From positions 9,613,525-9,677,524 of the forward strand of contig JAJEKV010000017.1 of the NCBI GenBank assembly GCA_021234155.1: DNA of 64,000 nucleotides, given 5' to 3'. The position numbers were made by a program, and so were the translations under genes. Shown here piece after piece: positions 23,597-35,094 of the stretch (position 1 is its first letter; each line of letters starts with the position of its first letter). Source of the DNA: Isoetes taiwanensis (taxonomy: Eukaryota; Streptophyta; Lycopodiopsida; Isoetales; Isoetaceae). The notes beneath the pieces are model-generated. The model saw nothing but the letters and a program-made list of their open reading frames with translations, ran no database searches and was not told where the DNA came from.

Positions 23597-26215
23597 TTAC
23601 TTAAATTGTGTTTGGGGGCTGTGCACGGAGGCTTCGGGTTGTTTAGTGAGCAACATGTACTCGAAATTACCCAAGAATTGATAATACAATCCACTTAAGA
23701 TAACCTCATGCACTCCAAATTTTTGCCCCCATCCATCTTTGTATGAATCTTCAAGTGTGCATTTGGGTTCTGTGCACTTGAGGATGTAGAAGTCCACACC
23801 CCTCCGAATTGTCTACCTCGGCAAAGATTCCGCCAAAAATTGTCACCTACCTCTACCAAATTACTGATCCATTCATTGGCTTGTTCAAGAGTCTCCTTTT
23901 TTCTTCTCAACTCCACGGTTTTAAGTCGGTTACCTCCCACTTTCCAAATCTACGTATTGATGCAGAGCCCCAATTCGATCCATGCAAAACAAGGTAAACA
24001 TGATGGGCATCTATGAGCAAGCCTTGTTTGGCTACTCCTGGACATGTGTCCGACATCTGATGAATCTTCTTTGTGCCTTTAAGTGTTTCAATTTCATATT
24101 CTTCCATATTTGCCACAATGGCGGGTTCAATTTCCCAAAAATATCTTTTTGATCTCATCTGTTTCATCAACTAGAAGGCTGGCTGAAATATGTACACGTA
24201 AATTTTACAATATCTTTAGCATGCCTCGGTTGCACACCATTGGGTTTGAGTTGTTCCTTACTTAGCGACCTTTTGATAACAAAGACCGCACCATCATGTT
24301 CACCTTTACCATGAGCAGTGGCAAAGTAGTTCCACACTATTTCCTTGTCATTCATTGTGAAGTACCTGCCTAAGAAAAAAAAAAAGGTTTTCCTGACTTG
24401 AATTGTGATGAGCAGCCATCACTCCAAACTCAATGCTTCTCATACTCTATTTCCTGTTCCTTAAGCCATGCAACATGCTTTTGTAGGCAGTGTTCCACAA
24501 ATAATGAGTCATGCACTTTATCATCAGAAATGTAAAAGTGAGTCTCTTTTATGATCTTCCTACCATTGTTGAGTCTATTCCTGATCTGCTCCAATCTTCT
24601 GTTCTTTTTTTTCTTCTTTGGACAGTCTTCTTCTGTCTGCACAGGAACATGAATATCAGCACTTTTGTCATGTCTATATGTTATGTGAACAAGTATAGAA
24701 ACTTGGTATGTATGTCAGTGCATTGACTGGGGCTCATTCTGGATCTTGATGCTATAATTTTCTGCAAAGTCAATAACAGATACAATTGTATCTTCTGGAA
24801 ATGATGACACACACTGTTTAAACTGATTGGCCTGCCAATGTGCTATGTATGTGTGGAAAAAAATCTGATATTACCTTCTTCACATCCTCTTGAAACTCTT
24901 TGGGAGTTCTCTCCTTCTGTACTAATCTCAAGACAGGTTTGTACCTCAAAGCCTTTCTTGGATCCCTGAATTCTCTGTCCTGGTCCACAGGTTGCTTTTC
25001 AAATGTCTTCCAAGTAACTAGTAATGAACCCGTGCCATCCATTTCCTATGGACATTTTCTAATTCTATCCAACCCACATTTTTTACACGCCAACATCAAG
25101 CAGTTATGATCAAACCACTCCTCATCATCACCTTTGCTGCAGACCACTTGTCTCCATAAATCACTGATGCACTTGATTGTATGCTCCTTGGCTGCACATT
25201 CTGGACCAGGGCCACAAATCTCACAGTGGCAGTTGCAATTGTCATGAACTCCACCCGATTTTCTCAGGCTGTTCAATCCCTGCATGATGTATTCAAATTT
25301 CAAGTGGTAGATGCAACAGCATGTATGCCTCTCACGCATCCTCCTTACAAAACTCGGTTTCAACATCTCAAAAGTCTGCAATGCAATTTTGATATGAGGA
25401 TTCTCCTCTCTAAACCTGAGGTAGAATTGCAAAGCTAGGGGGAAATCGTGTGAATGCCAAATAAATGCTACATATAATGAACCCTACAATATAGGATGAA
25501 TACTTACTTGGCTGACTTCAAGAAGGTGAATTGGATGTTCCATCTTTATTCCTGTCTCTGATACATACCTCCTCATGTCTTTCTTGTATGGAGAAACTCT
25601 TGTATTTTCTGTCCAGAACTTGATAACAGCTTCTCTATTGTAATCTAACATGCTATCCATCCGCTTCCTCCTCCTGAACATTGACCAAGGTCCTTCCCCT
25701 TTGTTAGCTTGCACCCTTCTTTGAAAAGCGATGCTGAGCAATCTGGCCACTTCTGTTTGATTCAATGGCTTGACACCATTTGTACCTGCTGCTGCCATTA
25801 TCAGGGTGGACTTCCTTGCACGAAGCATGTCATGATTCCTCTCATACTTATGTTCTTGCATTGTTTCCTTCAAATTCTTCACCATTTGCTCGGCCATAGT
25901 AACCTGCTTAGATTTCTTTATAGAAGCAATTGGTAAATCCCTTGCCCTCCAAAGAAGACTGTCAAGGATACGGCCTTTGTCATTGTCATCAACATTTGTA
26001 CTAATTTGGTTGAATACTTCATAAATTTCTCATGAAATTTCTCTTATTTTGCGGTCACTCAGTCTCAATTTCTTATTCTTCTTTGAAGGCGAATCTTTAG
26101 AAGGGGAATTCTTCTTCATTGCTACCTTCTTTGCATACAATCTCTGCCTCTGATCTCTCTTCCTTGCTGCATCAATGGCTCTGTAAAGTGAACGGGGAGA
26201 GGAATTGGGTTTCAT
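23597..26215 (-). pseudogene. Degenerate DDE-type transposase gene of the 12.1-kb element
   Basis: Minus-strand segments, N to C: a basic N-terminus (26215-26030); LNQTEVARLLSIAFQRRVQA and VIKFWTENTRVSPYKKDMRR (25897-25500); LRFREENPHIKI, a Cys-rich RERHTCCCIYHLKFEYIMQG, and CEICGPGPEC with further CxxC (25432-25046); FRDPRKALRYKPVLR (25042-24818); ETHFYISDDKVHDSLFVEHC (24642-24430); VWSDGCSSQFKSGKP (about 24430-24390); WNYFATAHGKGEHDGAVFVI (24355-24167); a C-terminal part to 23597. It looks like an uncharacterised transposase-like family with SDG..QFK and SHGKG-type motifs seen in plants and animals, where these acidic residues are probably catalytic. Introns and in-frame stops (near 26033, at 25048-25046 and near 24430) break it. 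Confidence 0.65.
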
Positions 26216-26499
26216 CTATCCCGGATTTCTGTGTATTGCAAAATTGGTGAGGGCAAATTGTTGAATTTCGGTTCAGGCAATTCTTGGAAACAATTAGTCC
26301 CTCCATTTTGCTTGAATTCAAGATGGGTTAGCCCGCCATCCACGAATATGGCGGGCTACAGGCATTCATGTTTCCGGCACCAAACAAGCTCATGATGCTC
26401 TCAGCCTGTCATTTGACGGGCGCGCACCCTACATGTCAATTGATCAATCACGCACGTCGTGTTTAAAACACGCCGATTTTAAGCACTTGTAAGCGGCGT

Positions 26500-26537
26500 C
26501 CGGACGGTGATTTCTGCTACCCAGTACCGATTTTGCA
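26500..26537 (-). repeat. Right terminal inverted repeat
   Basis: On the minus strand this end reads GGGTGCAAAATCGGTACTGG, matching the left end at about 17 of 20 positions. AAGCACTT (26481-26488) lies just inside, echoing the left subterminal palindrome. Confidence 0.6.
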
Positions 26538-28468
26538 CCCTAGTAGCAGGGATGCTGAAATGGGCAGGGGAGAAACTGATAGAACCTATTGCAAGGATGT
26601 TTAATGCAGCAGTAAGAGAGAGTTTCCCGGAGTCATGGCAAATTAATCGGGTTGTGCCCATCTTTAAGGGAGGCGATAAAGCCGAGGCCACTAACTATCG
26701 AACAATTCTGGTAAGTAACATCTTCTCCAAGCTTTTTGCATCCATTTTGAAAAAACAAAATAGCAAATTGGGCAGAAGAGCATGATATGAGAGCCAAAGG
26801 GCAGGCTGGTTTTAGACGCCACAGGTTTACAATTGACCATTTTTCACATTCAAAGTAATCATGGTCTCAGTAAAAGGGAAGAAGAAGCCTTTGTATGCTG
26901 TTTTCATTGACTTTAGTTAAGCGTTTGACATGGTCCCTAGGGAGTGCCTATTGGAAAGAATGAGAAAATTAAATATTCCAGTAGAGTACAGGGATGCAAC
27001 CAGGAGGATCTATGAAAAGGTAGTAGTGCAGTTGTCCTCTCCCCTAAACATTGAATGTAATGAGAAAGTGCTAAGCAATGTTGGTGTAAAGCAAGGCTGC
27101 CCACTATCTCCCACTTTATTTGGCCTATTCATAGACGAACTGGAAAAATGGATCCTGAATCTAGGGGGCTCAGGGGTTAATATAGCGGGATATATGCTGG
27201 CCCTCCTTCTATATGCTGATGATGTAGTACTTCTCTCAAAGGAGAAGGCGGGTTTACAAAAGCATCTTGATGTGCTTGCTGATTTCTGCGACACCATGGG
27301 CATGAAGGTCAATCTCTCAAAAAGAAACTCGATGGTAGTGGGCTCAAAAAGGAACATTGACTTTTTCTATAAGGCAGAAAAGATAAGATTCCACTGATAC
27401 ATACAAGTACTTGGGTTTAGTTTTGGATAAAAATTTCAGGTGGAACAAGTGTATCGAACAAAGAACAAACGCTGGTCTAAGGGCACTGTATGCTATGCAA
27501 AGAAGCTGTGGAAAGGCATATATCTTGAATATGAATTTGAAAAGAATGATATACAAATGTTTAGTACAGTCAGTAGTCTTGTACGGTTGTGAAGTTTGGG
27601 GTCTAGAACTACCAAATTGTTTATGGGGTCAGGTAGAAAAGATTCAAAAAAAATTTTTATGTACGGAATTGGGAGTGAAAACTCAAACACCATACCAGAT
27701 GATGTTGATTGAATGCGGAATGATACCTTTAGAAGAGCATATGTAAATAAGATACAGAAATTGGATGATGATAGGTTGCCACACCTAGCCATGGTTGAAA
27801 GTGGAACAAATGGCTAGTACAGGAATATCTTAGACTAGTTAACGAAATGGGATATGAAGTTAGAGGATTGTCCTAAGAAAGAAAAAGAAATTAGAGATTG
27901 GGTGAAAGAAGGAATGACAAAGATAATGTGGCAAAACCCAGGGAAGAAAATGGTAGATTAACAAAGATTTATGAACCCTTTGTTGGCTGAGGCAGGGCAT
28001 CTAAAAATAGATGTGTCGAGGAAGAAAAGAGTAGAAATATCACGCATGCGGCTGAGCTCACACCATCTACGCATAGAAGAGGGGAGATGGAAAAAGATTC
28101 TGAGGGAAAGACGAACATGCAGGGTTTGTGGCACAGACGAGGTAGAAGACGAGAAGCACACACTTTTATTGTGTCCGGCATATGAAACACTGAGGGACAG
28201 ATATGGAGTACACAGATCCTTAGAGGACCTGTTGAATTTGCATCCATCAGCTGTGGGAAACTTCATCATTGAGGTTATGAAGGTCAGGACATCATATATC
28301 TCTAGCATAGACACCCTTTTGCGGAACGATGAGAGAGATGTAGAAGTTATGAGCGATGATACTTCTGATAGTGGAAGTTCATCAAATGATTGGATTGATG
28401 ATTAAAGTGTATTATCGTCTGATAGACCTGATGGACTCAGTAGACGTAATAAAAAACATTTCATTTCA

Positions 28469-28472
<4 letters not shown>
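26538..28472 (+). pseudogene. LINE copy B, right part (RT to zinc knuckle)
   Basis: Coding resumes in the RT palm: VAGMLKWAGEKLIEPIARMF, INRVVPIFKGGDKAEATNYR (to 26770), RECLLERMRKLNIPVEYRDA, GVKQGCPLSPTLFGLFIDEL and YADDVVLLSKEKAG (26930-27397). Then come LVQSVVLYGCEVWGLELPNC (27411-27746) and the zinc knuckle CRVCGTDEVEDEKHTLLLCP (about 28118-28178) in an open frame to 28405. Frameshifts at about 26770, 26840, 27400 and 27745 inactivate it. The 3' untranslated region ends with a hairpin and the (TC)n tail. Confidence 0.9.
28440..28472 (+). other. LINE B 3' terminal hairpin region
   Basis: The end of copy B carries CGTCTGATAGACCTGATGG (from about 28418) followed by ACTCAGTAGACGTAATAA. CGTCT pairs with AGACG and CTGA with TCAG, giving a nested stem-loop. 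The same structure ends copy C. Such 3' structures guide RT recognition in other LINEs. Confidence 0.6.

Positions 28473-28553
<81 letters not shown>
28473..28553 (+). repeat. (TC)n tract, tail of LINE B
   Basis: About 40 TC dinucleotides follow LINE B. LINE copy C begins immediately after, in the middle of the RT coding sequence. Confidence 0.95.
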
Positions 28554-28554
<1 letters not shown>

Positions 28555-30447
28555 AGTAAGCTCTCCAATGGCAAAGCAGCAGATGCAAATAACCTTGTGG
28601 CAGAAATGTTAAAATGGGCAGGGGATGAGTTTGTAGAGCCCATTACGCGGATGTTGAATGCTGCAGTAAGGGATGGCTTTCCAAAAACATGGCAGGTGAA
28701 CCGGGTAATTCCTATACACAAAGGAGGAGATAGGGCAGATATCAATAATTATAGAACAATCTTGGTTGGTAGCATCTTTTCTAAACTTTTTGCATCCATC
28801 TTAAAATCTAAGATAAATGATTGGACGGAGAAGAATGATTTGTGGGCCAAGGGGCAGGCTGGTTTCAGACCCAAGAGATCTACAATTGATCATTTGGTGA
28901 CGCTCAGAACCATTATGGATGCAATCAAAGGTAAGAAACAGCCCCTATATTTGGTTTTTGTGGATTTTAGTAAAGCTTTCGATTTGGTGCCTAGAGAGCA
29001 CTTATGGGATAGAATGAATCAGCTTAATATCCCGATTCAATATCGTGATGCAACGAAGAGGATGTATGAGAAGGTAATTGTGGAGTTATCTTTCCCTCTT
29101 AATATTGAATGTAGTGCTCAAGCTGTGAGTAATACAGGGGTAAAACAAGGATGTCCGTTGTCCCCTACGTTATTTGGTCTTTTCATAGACAGATTGGAGA
29201 AGTGCATTCTAGATTATGGAGGTTCAGGAGTAAATCTAGCTGGTTATGTACTTGCCCTTCTTCTATACGCAGAGGATGTTGTACTTTGCTCAAAAGAGAA
29301 AGCAGGAATTCATAGACATCTTAAAGCACTAGAAGATTTCTGTGAATCCACAGGTATGAAGGTAAACATGTCAAAGACTAAAGCCATGACGGTAGGATCT
29401 CGGAAAAATGGTGACTTTTATTACAGAGGAGAGCTGATAACATCCACAGATAATTATAAATATCTTGGGCTTATAATAGATAAGAATTTTAGATGGAATA
29501 AGTATTGAGCAGAGAACGAATGGAGGTTTGAAAGCATTATACGCTATGCAACGAAGCTGTGGAAAAGCTTTTGTACAGAATCTGAGTATGAAGAGAATGC
29601 TCTATAAGGTGTTGGTCCAATCGGTTGTTTTATATGGCTGTGAAATTTGGGGGCCAGGTTTGCCAAATTGTCTATGGGAACAAATAGAGAAAATTCAAAA
29701 ACGATTTCTATGCACAGAATTAGGTGTGAAGACTCAAACTCCATATTATATGATGCTAGCCGAATGCGGAATGATCCCTCTAGAAGGTGAAGCGCTCATT
29801 CAAACTCTTATTTACTTGAATAAAGTACAGAAATTAGATGAAGACGGGCTGCCCCATTTGGCTATGGTTGAGAGTAAAGGAAAAGGCTGGTATAATAATA
29901 TTGTAGAATGGCTGATATGAAACTAGAGGAGTGCCCCTTAACAGAAATTCGAGCATGGGTAATACAGGGACTTCAGCTGGTGATTTGGAAAGACCCAAAG
30001 ACCAAGATGGCAGATTACCGAACACTTATGAATCCAAGGCTTCAAAGGGCTTCGGATGGAAGAAACTTCCAAGGGCAGAAAGAACGTGCAAGGTATGTGG
30101 AGAAGATGAGGTAGAAGATGAATCGCATGCCCTCTTGCGATGCCCAGCATATGAGGGATTGCGTAAAAGACATGGAATTGACGGGGTAGACACTTTAGAT
30201 ACTCTGTTTCATATGTCACCTTTGATCCTTGGTAATTTTGTCCTAGACATGCTAGAGGTGAGAAGATTACATATAGCTAGCATAGATTCGTTATTGAGAT
30301 GTAATGAAAGGGAGAGTGAGCCAGATGAATGTAGTGATTGTGCTTCTGACTGTGGAAGCATTTCAGAAAATTGGATTGATGTTTAAAAGTTTTTTATTGA
30401 ACGTCTGATAGACCTGATGGTCTCAGTAGACGTAATAATACAACATT

Positions 30448-30450
<3 letters not shown>
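28554..30450 (+). pseudogene. LINE copy C, 5'-truncated in the RT domain
   Basis: A 303-codon frame (28597-29508) covers most of the RT: MLKWAGDEFVEPITRMLNAA, GFRPKRSTIDHLVTLRTIMD, LVFVDFSKAFDLVPREHLWD, GVKQGCPLSPTLFGLFIDRL and LLLYAEDVVLCSKEK. It is followed by VLVQSVVLYGCEIWGPGLPN (29528-29920) and the zinc knuckle CKVCGEDEVEDESHALLRCP (about 30090-30150). The catalytic YADD is changed to YAED. Two frameshifts (about 29508 and 29925) add to the inactivation. It resembles copy B closely but not identically, so it is a separate insertion of a related subfamily. The start lies exactly at the (TC)n tail of B. Confidence 0.9.

Positions 30451-30527
<77 letters not shown>
30451..30527 (+). repeat. 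(TC)n tract, tail of LINE C
   Basis: About 38 TC dinucleotides follow the LINE C terminal hairpin and AATAATACAACATTTCA. LINE copy D starts just after. Confidence 0.95.
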
Positions 30528-30536
<9 letters not shown>

Positions 30537-32616
30537 CTTTTACTTTAGTAAAAGTAAAGAAGAGGGCTTTCTTACAATGCGGAGTTGGTTGGGTAGTTGC
30601 TTACAGACCCTTTCAGGTTTTGGAAGAGACTCAAGCAAGGTAGGCATGAAACAGTCCAGTTGGATGCAAGTATCTTGATAGAACAGGTAAAGAAATTGTA
30701 TCATGTAGATGGCATGCAAGATGGAGGGCATGGCACGAAATGTGATTTTGTGTTTTTGGACGAGGACGTTCAATGGGGGCTTAACAAGCTGGCAAATAGG
30801 AAGGCAGCAGATTCTACAGGGTTAGTGGCAGAGCTTCTGAAGTGGGTAGGACCTAAAATAGTTGAGGGGCTTACGCTAATATTTAATGCGGCAGTTAAAG
30901 AAGGATTCCCTTCATCATGGCAGGTTAATCGGGTGGTTCCCATACATAAGGCAGGGGATAAAAGCGATCCTAAAAACTACAGAACGATCATGGTTAGTAA
31001 CCTATTTGCTAAGTTGTATGCTACAATTGTTGAACATAAAATTAGTATGTGGGCAGAGATACATGGGGTTAGAGCTAAGGGACAAGCAGGTTTTCGGCCA
31101 CAGAAATCCACAATAGATCACCTCGTCACCTTTTGAGCCATGATAGATGCCGTCAAAGGAACACGAAAACCTTTATTTGCTGCGTTTGTAGATTGCACTA
31201 AGGCTTTTGATACAGTATGCAGGGGTAACCTTTGGACTAGCTTGGAACGCATCAATGTGCCTGAACAATATAGAGATGCTATAAAATTGTTATATGAGAA
31301 AGTGCTGGTCAAACTCTCTACTCCATTTGGGGATGAATGTGATGAGGTGGTGATCAGCAATATTGGGGTTAAACAGGGATGCCCTATGTCGCCAACCCTC
31401 TTTGGCATATTTATTGATGAATTGGAGGAGTGGATACAGAATCATGGGGAGGAGGGAACTCCCTTGGCGGGATACGTTATTCTCTTGCTTCTATATGCAG
31501 ACGACATTGTATTGATTGCTCGCAGCAGGGAAGGTATGCATAAGCACTTGAATGCTTTGGCTTCTTTTTGTGATGCTAAGCGCTTGCGGGTGAACCTGAG
31601 TAAAACTAATGTGGTGATTTTTGGGATAACGCTGGATAAAAATTATGAGTTCTTTTATAAAAACAATACAGTGGAGATCTCTACATCCTATAAGTACTTG
31701 GGGATCATAGTGGATAAGAATTTCAGATGGAATCAGACAGTAGAGCAGAGAAAAAATGGAGGGCTTAAAGCCTTTTTTGCAATGCAGAGAAAAATGTGTT
31801 AAGGCAGACATATGGAAATTCAGCTTGAAAAGAATGCTATTCAAGACACTGGTGCAGGCAATTGTGCTATATGGGTGTGAAGTATGGGGACCGGGGTTCT
31901 CATTGGAGTTATGGCAAAAAATCGAAAAAGTGCAAAAGAAATTCCTACATGCTGAACTTGGGGTTAAAATCCAAACTCCCTATGAAATAATGCTAGCGGA
32001 ATGTGGTATGATGCCACTAGAATGTGAGGCTTTATGCCTATTTCTAACCTACCTGAGCAAAGTGGGTGGTCTTGAGGAAGACAGTCTCCCTCGTTTGGCT
32101 TTGAAGGGGTCTTTTGATCGAGGTTGGTATGCAGAGGGTATGGTGTGGTTAAGGAAATGGGGGCTTTACATTGAGGGTCTTGAATGGAATAAGAGTAGGA
32201 TCAGGGAATGGGTTGAGGAGACGATCATGAACCAGATCTGGTCTAGACCAGGCACAAAGATGCTGCATTACAGGGAGCAAATGAACCCTATGTTGCGTGA
32301 GATGAAATATCTCAATGACAACCTCTCTATGAAGAAAAGACATGTTATATGCAGAATGAGGCTGAGCGCGCATCATCTAAATGTTGAGGTAGGGAGATGG
32401 TCGGGAATAGCACGTGAGCACAGACTTTTGTAGGGCATGTGGAGCAAATGAGGCCGAGGATGAAGAACACGTGATTTTGAAGTGTCCAGCATACCAAGCT
32501 CTGAGGGGCAGATTTGAGATTGTGGTTACGGATCTTATCTCCTTTTTCAACCTACCAGCAACACGTGTTGCAAGTTTCTTAATGGATATGTTACAATTGA
32601 GGGAGACGGCTACATA
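30528..32616 (+). pseudogene. LINE copy D, truncated at both ends
   Basis: The copy begins in the ORF2 linker (LTDPFRFWKRLKQG). The frame 30597-31136 holds LNKLANRKAADSTGLVAELL and GFRPQKSTIDHLVTF. After a stop, 31140-31802 carries FAAFVDCTKAFDTV, GVKQGCPMSPTLFGIFIDEL and an intact YADDIVLIARS. 31756-32433 holds LVQAIVLYGCEVWGPGFSLE, and 32414-32617 the zinc knuckle CRACGANEAEDEEHVILKCP. This is the least damaged RT of the four. Unlike A to C it lacks the 3' hairpin and (TC)n tail. It stops at about 32616, where exon sequence of the MOM1-like gene on the other strand begins. Confidence 0.9.
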
Positions 32617-33140
32617 GGATGTATCCTTTGATGGATCCCAATTGCTAGAAAATATAATGATAGCATCAAGGTCCGTTAGTCTGTAGCTCACATTCTTAAC
32701 ATTTCTGTCAAGTAAGAGGACAAATCGACCAGAACCCTTAACATTAAACCGTTGAAAAAGCAGCTTGTCTCTTCGTCACACTAAGACCACTTTCAACACG
32801 TTCATAGAAGTTAACACCAAATCGCTGTCTTAAATAATCTTCAGGAATATCCATCAATGAAACTTCTTTCGTCACTCGGCGCAAAACTGGCTGCATAGTA
32901 GACACAACACATAAGTCTATTCCACCATCATGCTCGTTATTCAATTCTGAAATTTGCAAATGTAACTGAGTAACTATTAGGACTCTTCTACCCTTGGAAT
33001 GTAGATGGCAGAGGAACATATCTAGAATGTGCAGCTTTCCACTTGCCTTAATTCCAGCATCTAACCATTCCTGTGCTGGTATACGCTTCACAATAGATCC
33101 TTGCAGCGATGATGACACAAGATATGGGTGATTACAGCAC
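32617..33140 (-). pseudogene. MOM1-like gene, SNF2 C-lobe exon, truncated at LINE D
   Basis: From a clean acceptor (ATGCAG|TGC) the exon reads CCNHPYLVSSSLQGSIVKRI, GIKASGKLHILDMFLCHLHS, GRRVLIVTQ, then YLRQRFGVNFYERVESGLSV. This is a typical start of the SNF2 C-terminal helicase lobe. After a one-base frameshift near 32758 it continues QRFNVKGSGRFVLLLDRNVK, then LDAIIIFSSNWDPSKD, the motif V region. At about 32617 it meets LINE D, and motif VI (the arginine finger) is missing from the window. Confidence 0.75.
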
Positions 33141-34314
33141 TGCATAAACAATACAAAGTATAAAGCACAAAATAGTATTAGCAGTATAAGCTATATTTCA
33201 GCTAAGCTATGATCAATGACATGGCACAATTGGTTAGTACTGGGTGTTAGGATAAGTAGATGTTAGCAATCTGTTATGGACACTCAACCTAATAAAACAT
33301 GCATTCTAATTATTGTCAATTAGACTCCCCTCAAGACTGAAGCAGGAAGAGACCTAAGGAATGAGGCCTTAGAAATGCAGGCTTGATCTTGGATCTGCAC
33401 TGCAAAGACATTTTCTACTGCCAAAGGTCAGCTCAAAGCAATGTAACAAGTCTTAGGGACCTCAAGGGTGAAATACATGATCTAAAACTTGCGAATCACT
33501 AGAGGTTGTCCAATTCTTGTTCTTGGGTAAATGTCGCCAACAGAGTAAAGACACCCATCAAATTAGAACCGTTGAAGCTTAATTTTTACTGCAGAAAGAC
33601 ATCAAGCTTCAACATCAAGACAACATGGTTGAACTAAAGTCATAAATTATGACAATAAAATATTAAGCGCCTCCCAAAGGCTCGACAGTGACAGTTCGAT
33701 GAGAACCATTGATATGAAATGAGACTTGAGATTGCTTATCAAGATGACAAGCCTCACATTCTAATTCTTGAGATTGTACTCCCACCATGTGAAGTGTTGT
33801 GACACTAAAAGTGCATTGATGTGTCCTGTAGCAAGAAGCCCCAATTGACGAGGATGCTGAAAATTAAATGGTCTGGAAGCTAGGAACACGTTACCACCAT
33901 TGACCAATTGTAAGCTTTCAAACTGAAGATACAGAAAAAACATTGGTCTATAACCCAGGGATATGTAGCAAACTGAGATGCAAACGATCTTTTGCTTCCT
34001 CGACCGACATCCCATCCATTTACCATGGTAATCATTGTAGTTGAATGGGGCTAAAATTCCAACAATAAACGTCAGAGCCTATAAGAGAATCTAGCGGGCA
34101 TGTTCATTTGTTGCCGATGTGATGCGACTTGAGCCAAAAATTCTTATAATCATTGACCGAGATTTACAATGCCCTTTAGACCCACAACGTCAACAAGTCA
34201 CATGAGATCCATTTTTCTCGGCTGTCATCCAGCTTTGTTTTTTCTTGTGGTGGATCATCAATAGCATAGTTCAATTGGGCTTTTCTATTCTGCCTAGTAA
34301 GTTTCAGCTCAGCT

Positions 34315-34460
34315 TTTAGTGATAGTTTTTAACTTCAGAGAATAATATCATCTATATACAAGAACTTAGCGCGTTTAGTGATAGTTTTTAACTTCAGAGA
34401 ATAATATCATCTATATACAAGAATTTAGCGCGCTGGCGGAGCCAGCGCCTATTGGGCTAG
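34315..34460 (+). mobile_element. Possible Helitron 3' terminus
   Basis: A 59-bp unit (TTTAGTGATAGTTTTTAACT, then CATCTATATACAAGAA, then TTAGCGCG) is doubled at 34315-34373 and 34374-34432. The second copy leads into a perfect 8-bp hairpin GCGCTGGC-GGA-GCCAGCGC (34430-34448), eight bases, and CTAG (34457-34460). This is a Helitron-type 3' end. The next base is A, not the expected T, and no 5' end was found. Confidence 0.45.
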
Positions 34461-34620
34461 AGGGTGTTTTTGTTTTTGTTTGTTTGTTTGTTTTTTTTTT
34501 TTGGTGATTTGAAGTGGTTATTGCAGCTCTGGGAGTTGAACCCAGATATAACCGTTGTTGCGCTGCCCATGGTGTAGAGGGAGTATCGATGGCGCGAAGG
34601 AGCAAATATTAGGGCATAAA
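34461..34620 (-). mobile_element. Possible tRNA-derived SINE remnant
   Basis: On the minus strand GGTTCAACTCC (34542-34532) fits the pol III box B. It is followed by an A-rich tail with several CAAA units (about 34512-34465). An A box at the right distance is not convincing, so this may be a 5'-truncated SINE. Confidence 0.35.
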
Positions 34621-34675
34621 ATCTAGCAAGACTTATATCATAACATATATATGTTCTTATGTTTGTCCTCCTGAA

Positions 34676-34920
34676 TCCGGCCGTTGATCCGGGATCCGAC
34701 GGCTCACGTGGCTTTGGGACGTATCCTACGGCCCAGGTGGCTTGGGAGTTTGTGACCGATTATATGTAAGCGATCCTACAGTCCAGGTTGATCTGATCCT
34801 GACCGTTGGTCCGAGATCCTACGGCTCACGTTGCTTTAGATATATCCTACATGATCCTACGGTCCAGATTGATCATAATCCTTGGTCCAAGATCCTACGG
34901 CTCACATTGCATGCTCGGGC
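34676..34920. repeat. Diverged short repeats with core GATCCTACGGCTCACGT
   Basis: The core GATCC(T/G)ACGGCTCAC followed by GT(T/G)GC appears about three times, alternating with TCCTACGG(T/C)CCAG(G/A)TTG. The spacing is roughly 30-70 bp. The origin is unknown. Confidence 0.65.
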
Positions 34921-35094
34921 CTTGGTATTTTGAACAAATCTTAAGGAAAGGCTTTTAAAATTTTTTATGTTATTAGGGGGATTCGAACCCTGGTCATTAA
35001 CCCCCCAGCCCCCCAGGCATTAATTCTATAAATAAATTATGTTCCAAATATACTTAAAGGTAACATTCTAATTAAGATAAAATAGAATATAACA

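Noticed and set aside
28554-30450. LINE C as a tandem duplication of LINE B
   Set aside because: Protein sequences differ at many positions and the 5' truncation points differ, so separate insertions fit better.
34979-34989. GGTTCGAATCC as part of a tRNA gene
   Set aside because: Only the T-arm-like box is present; no acceptor stem, D-arm or anticodon arm could be folded around it.
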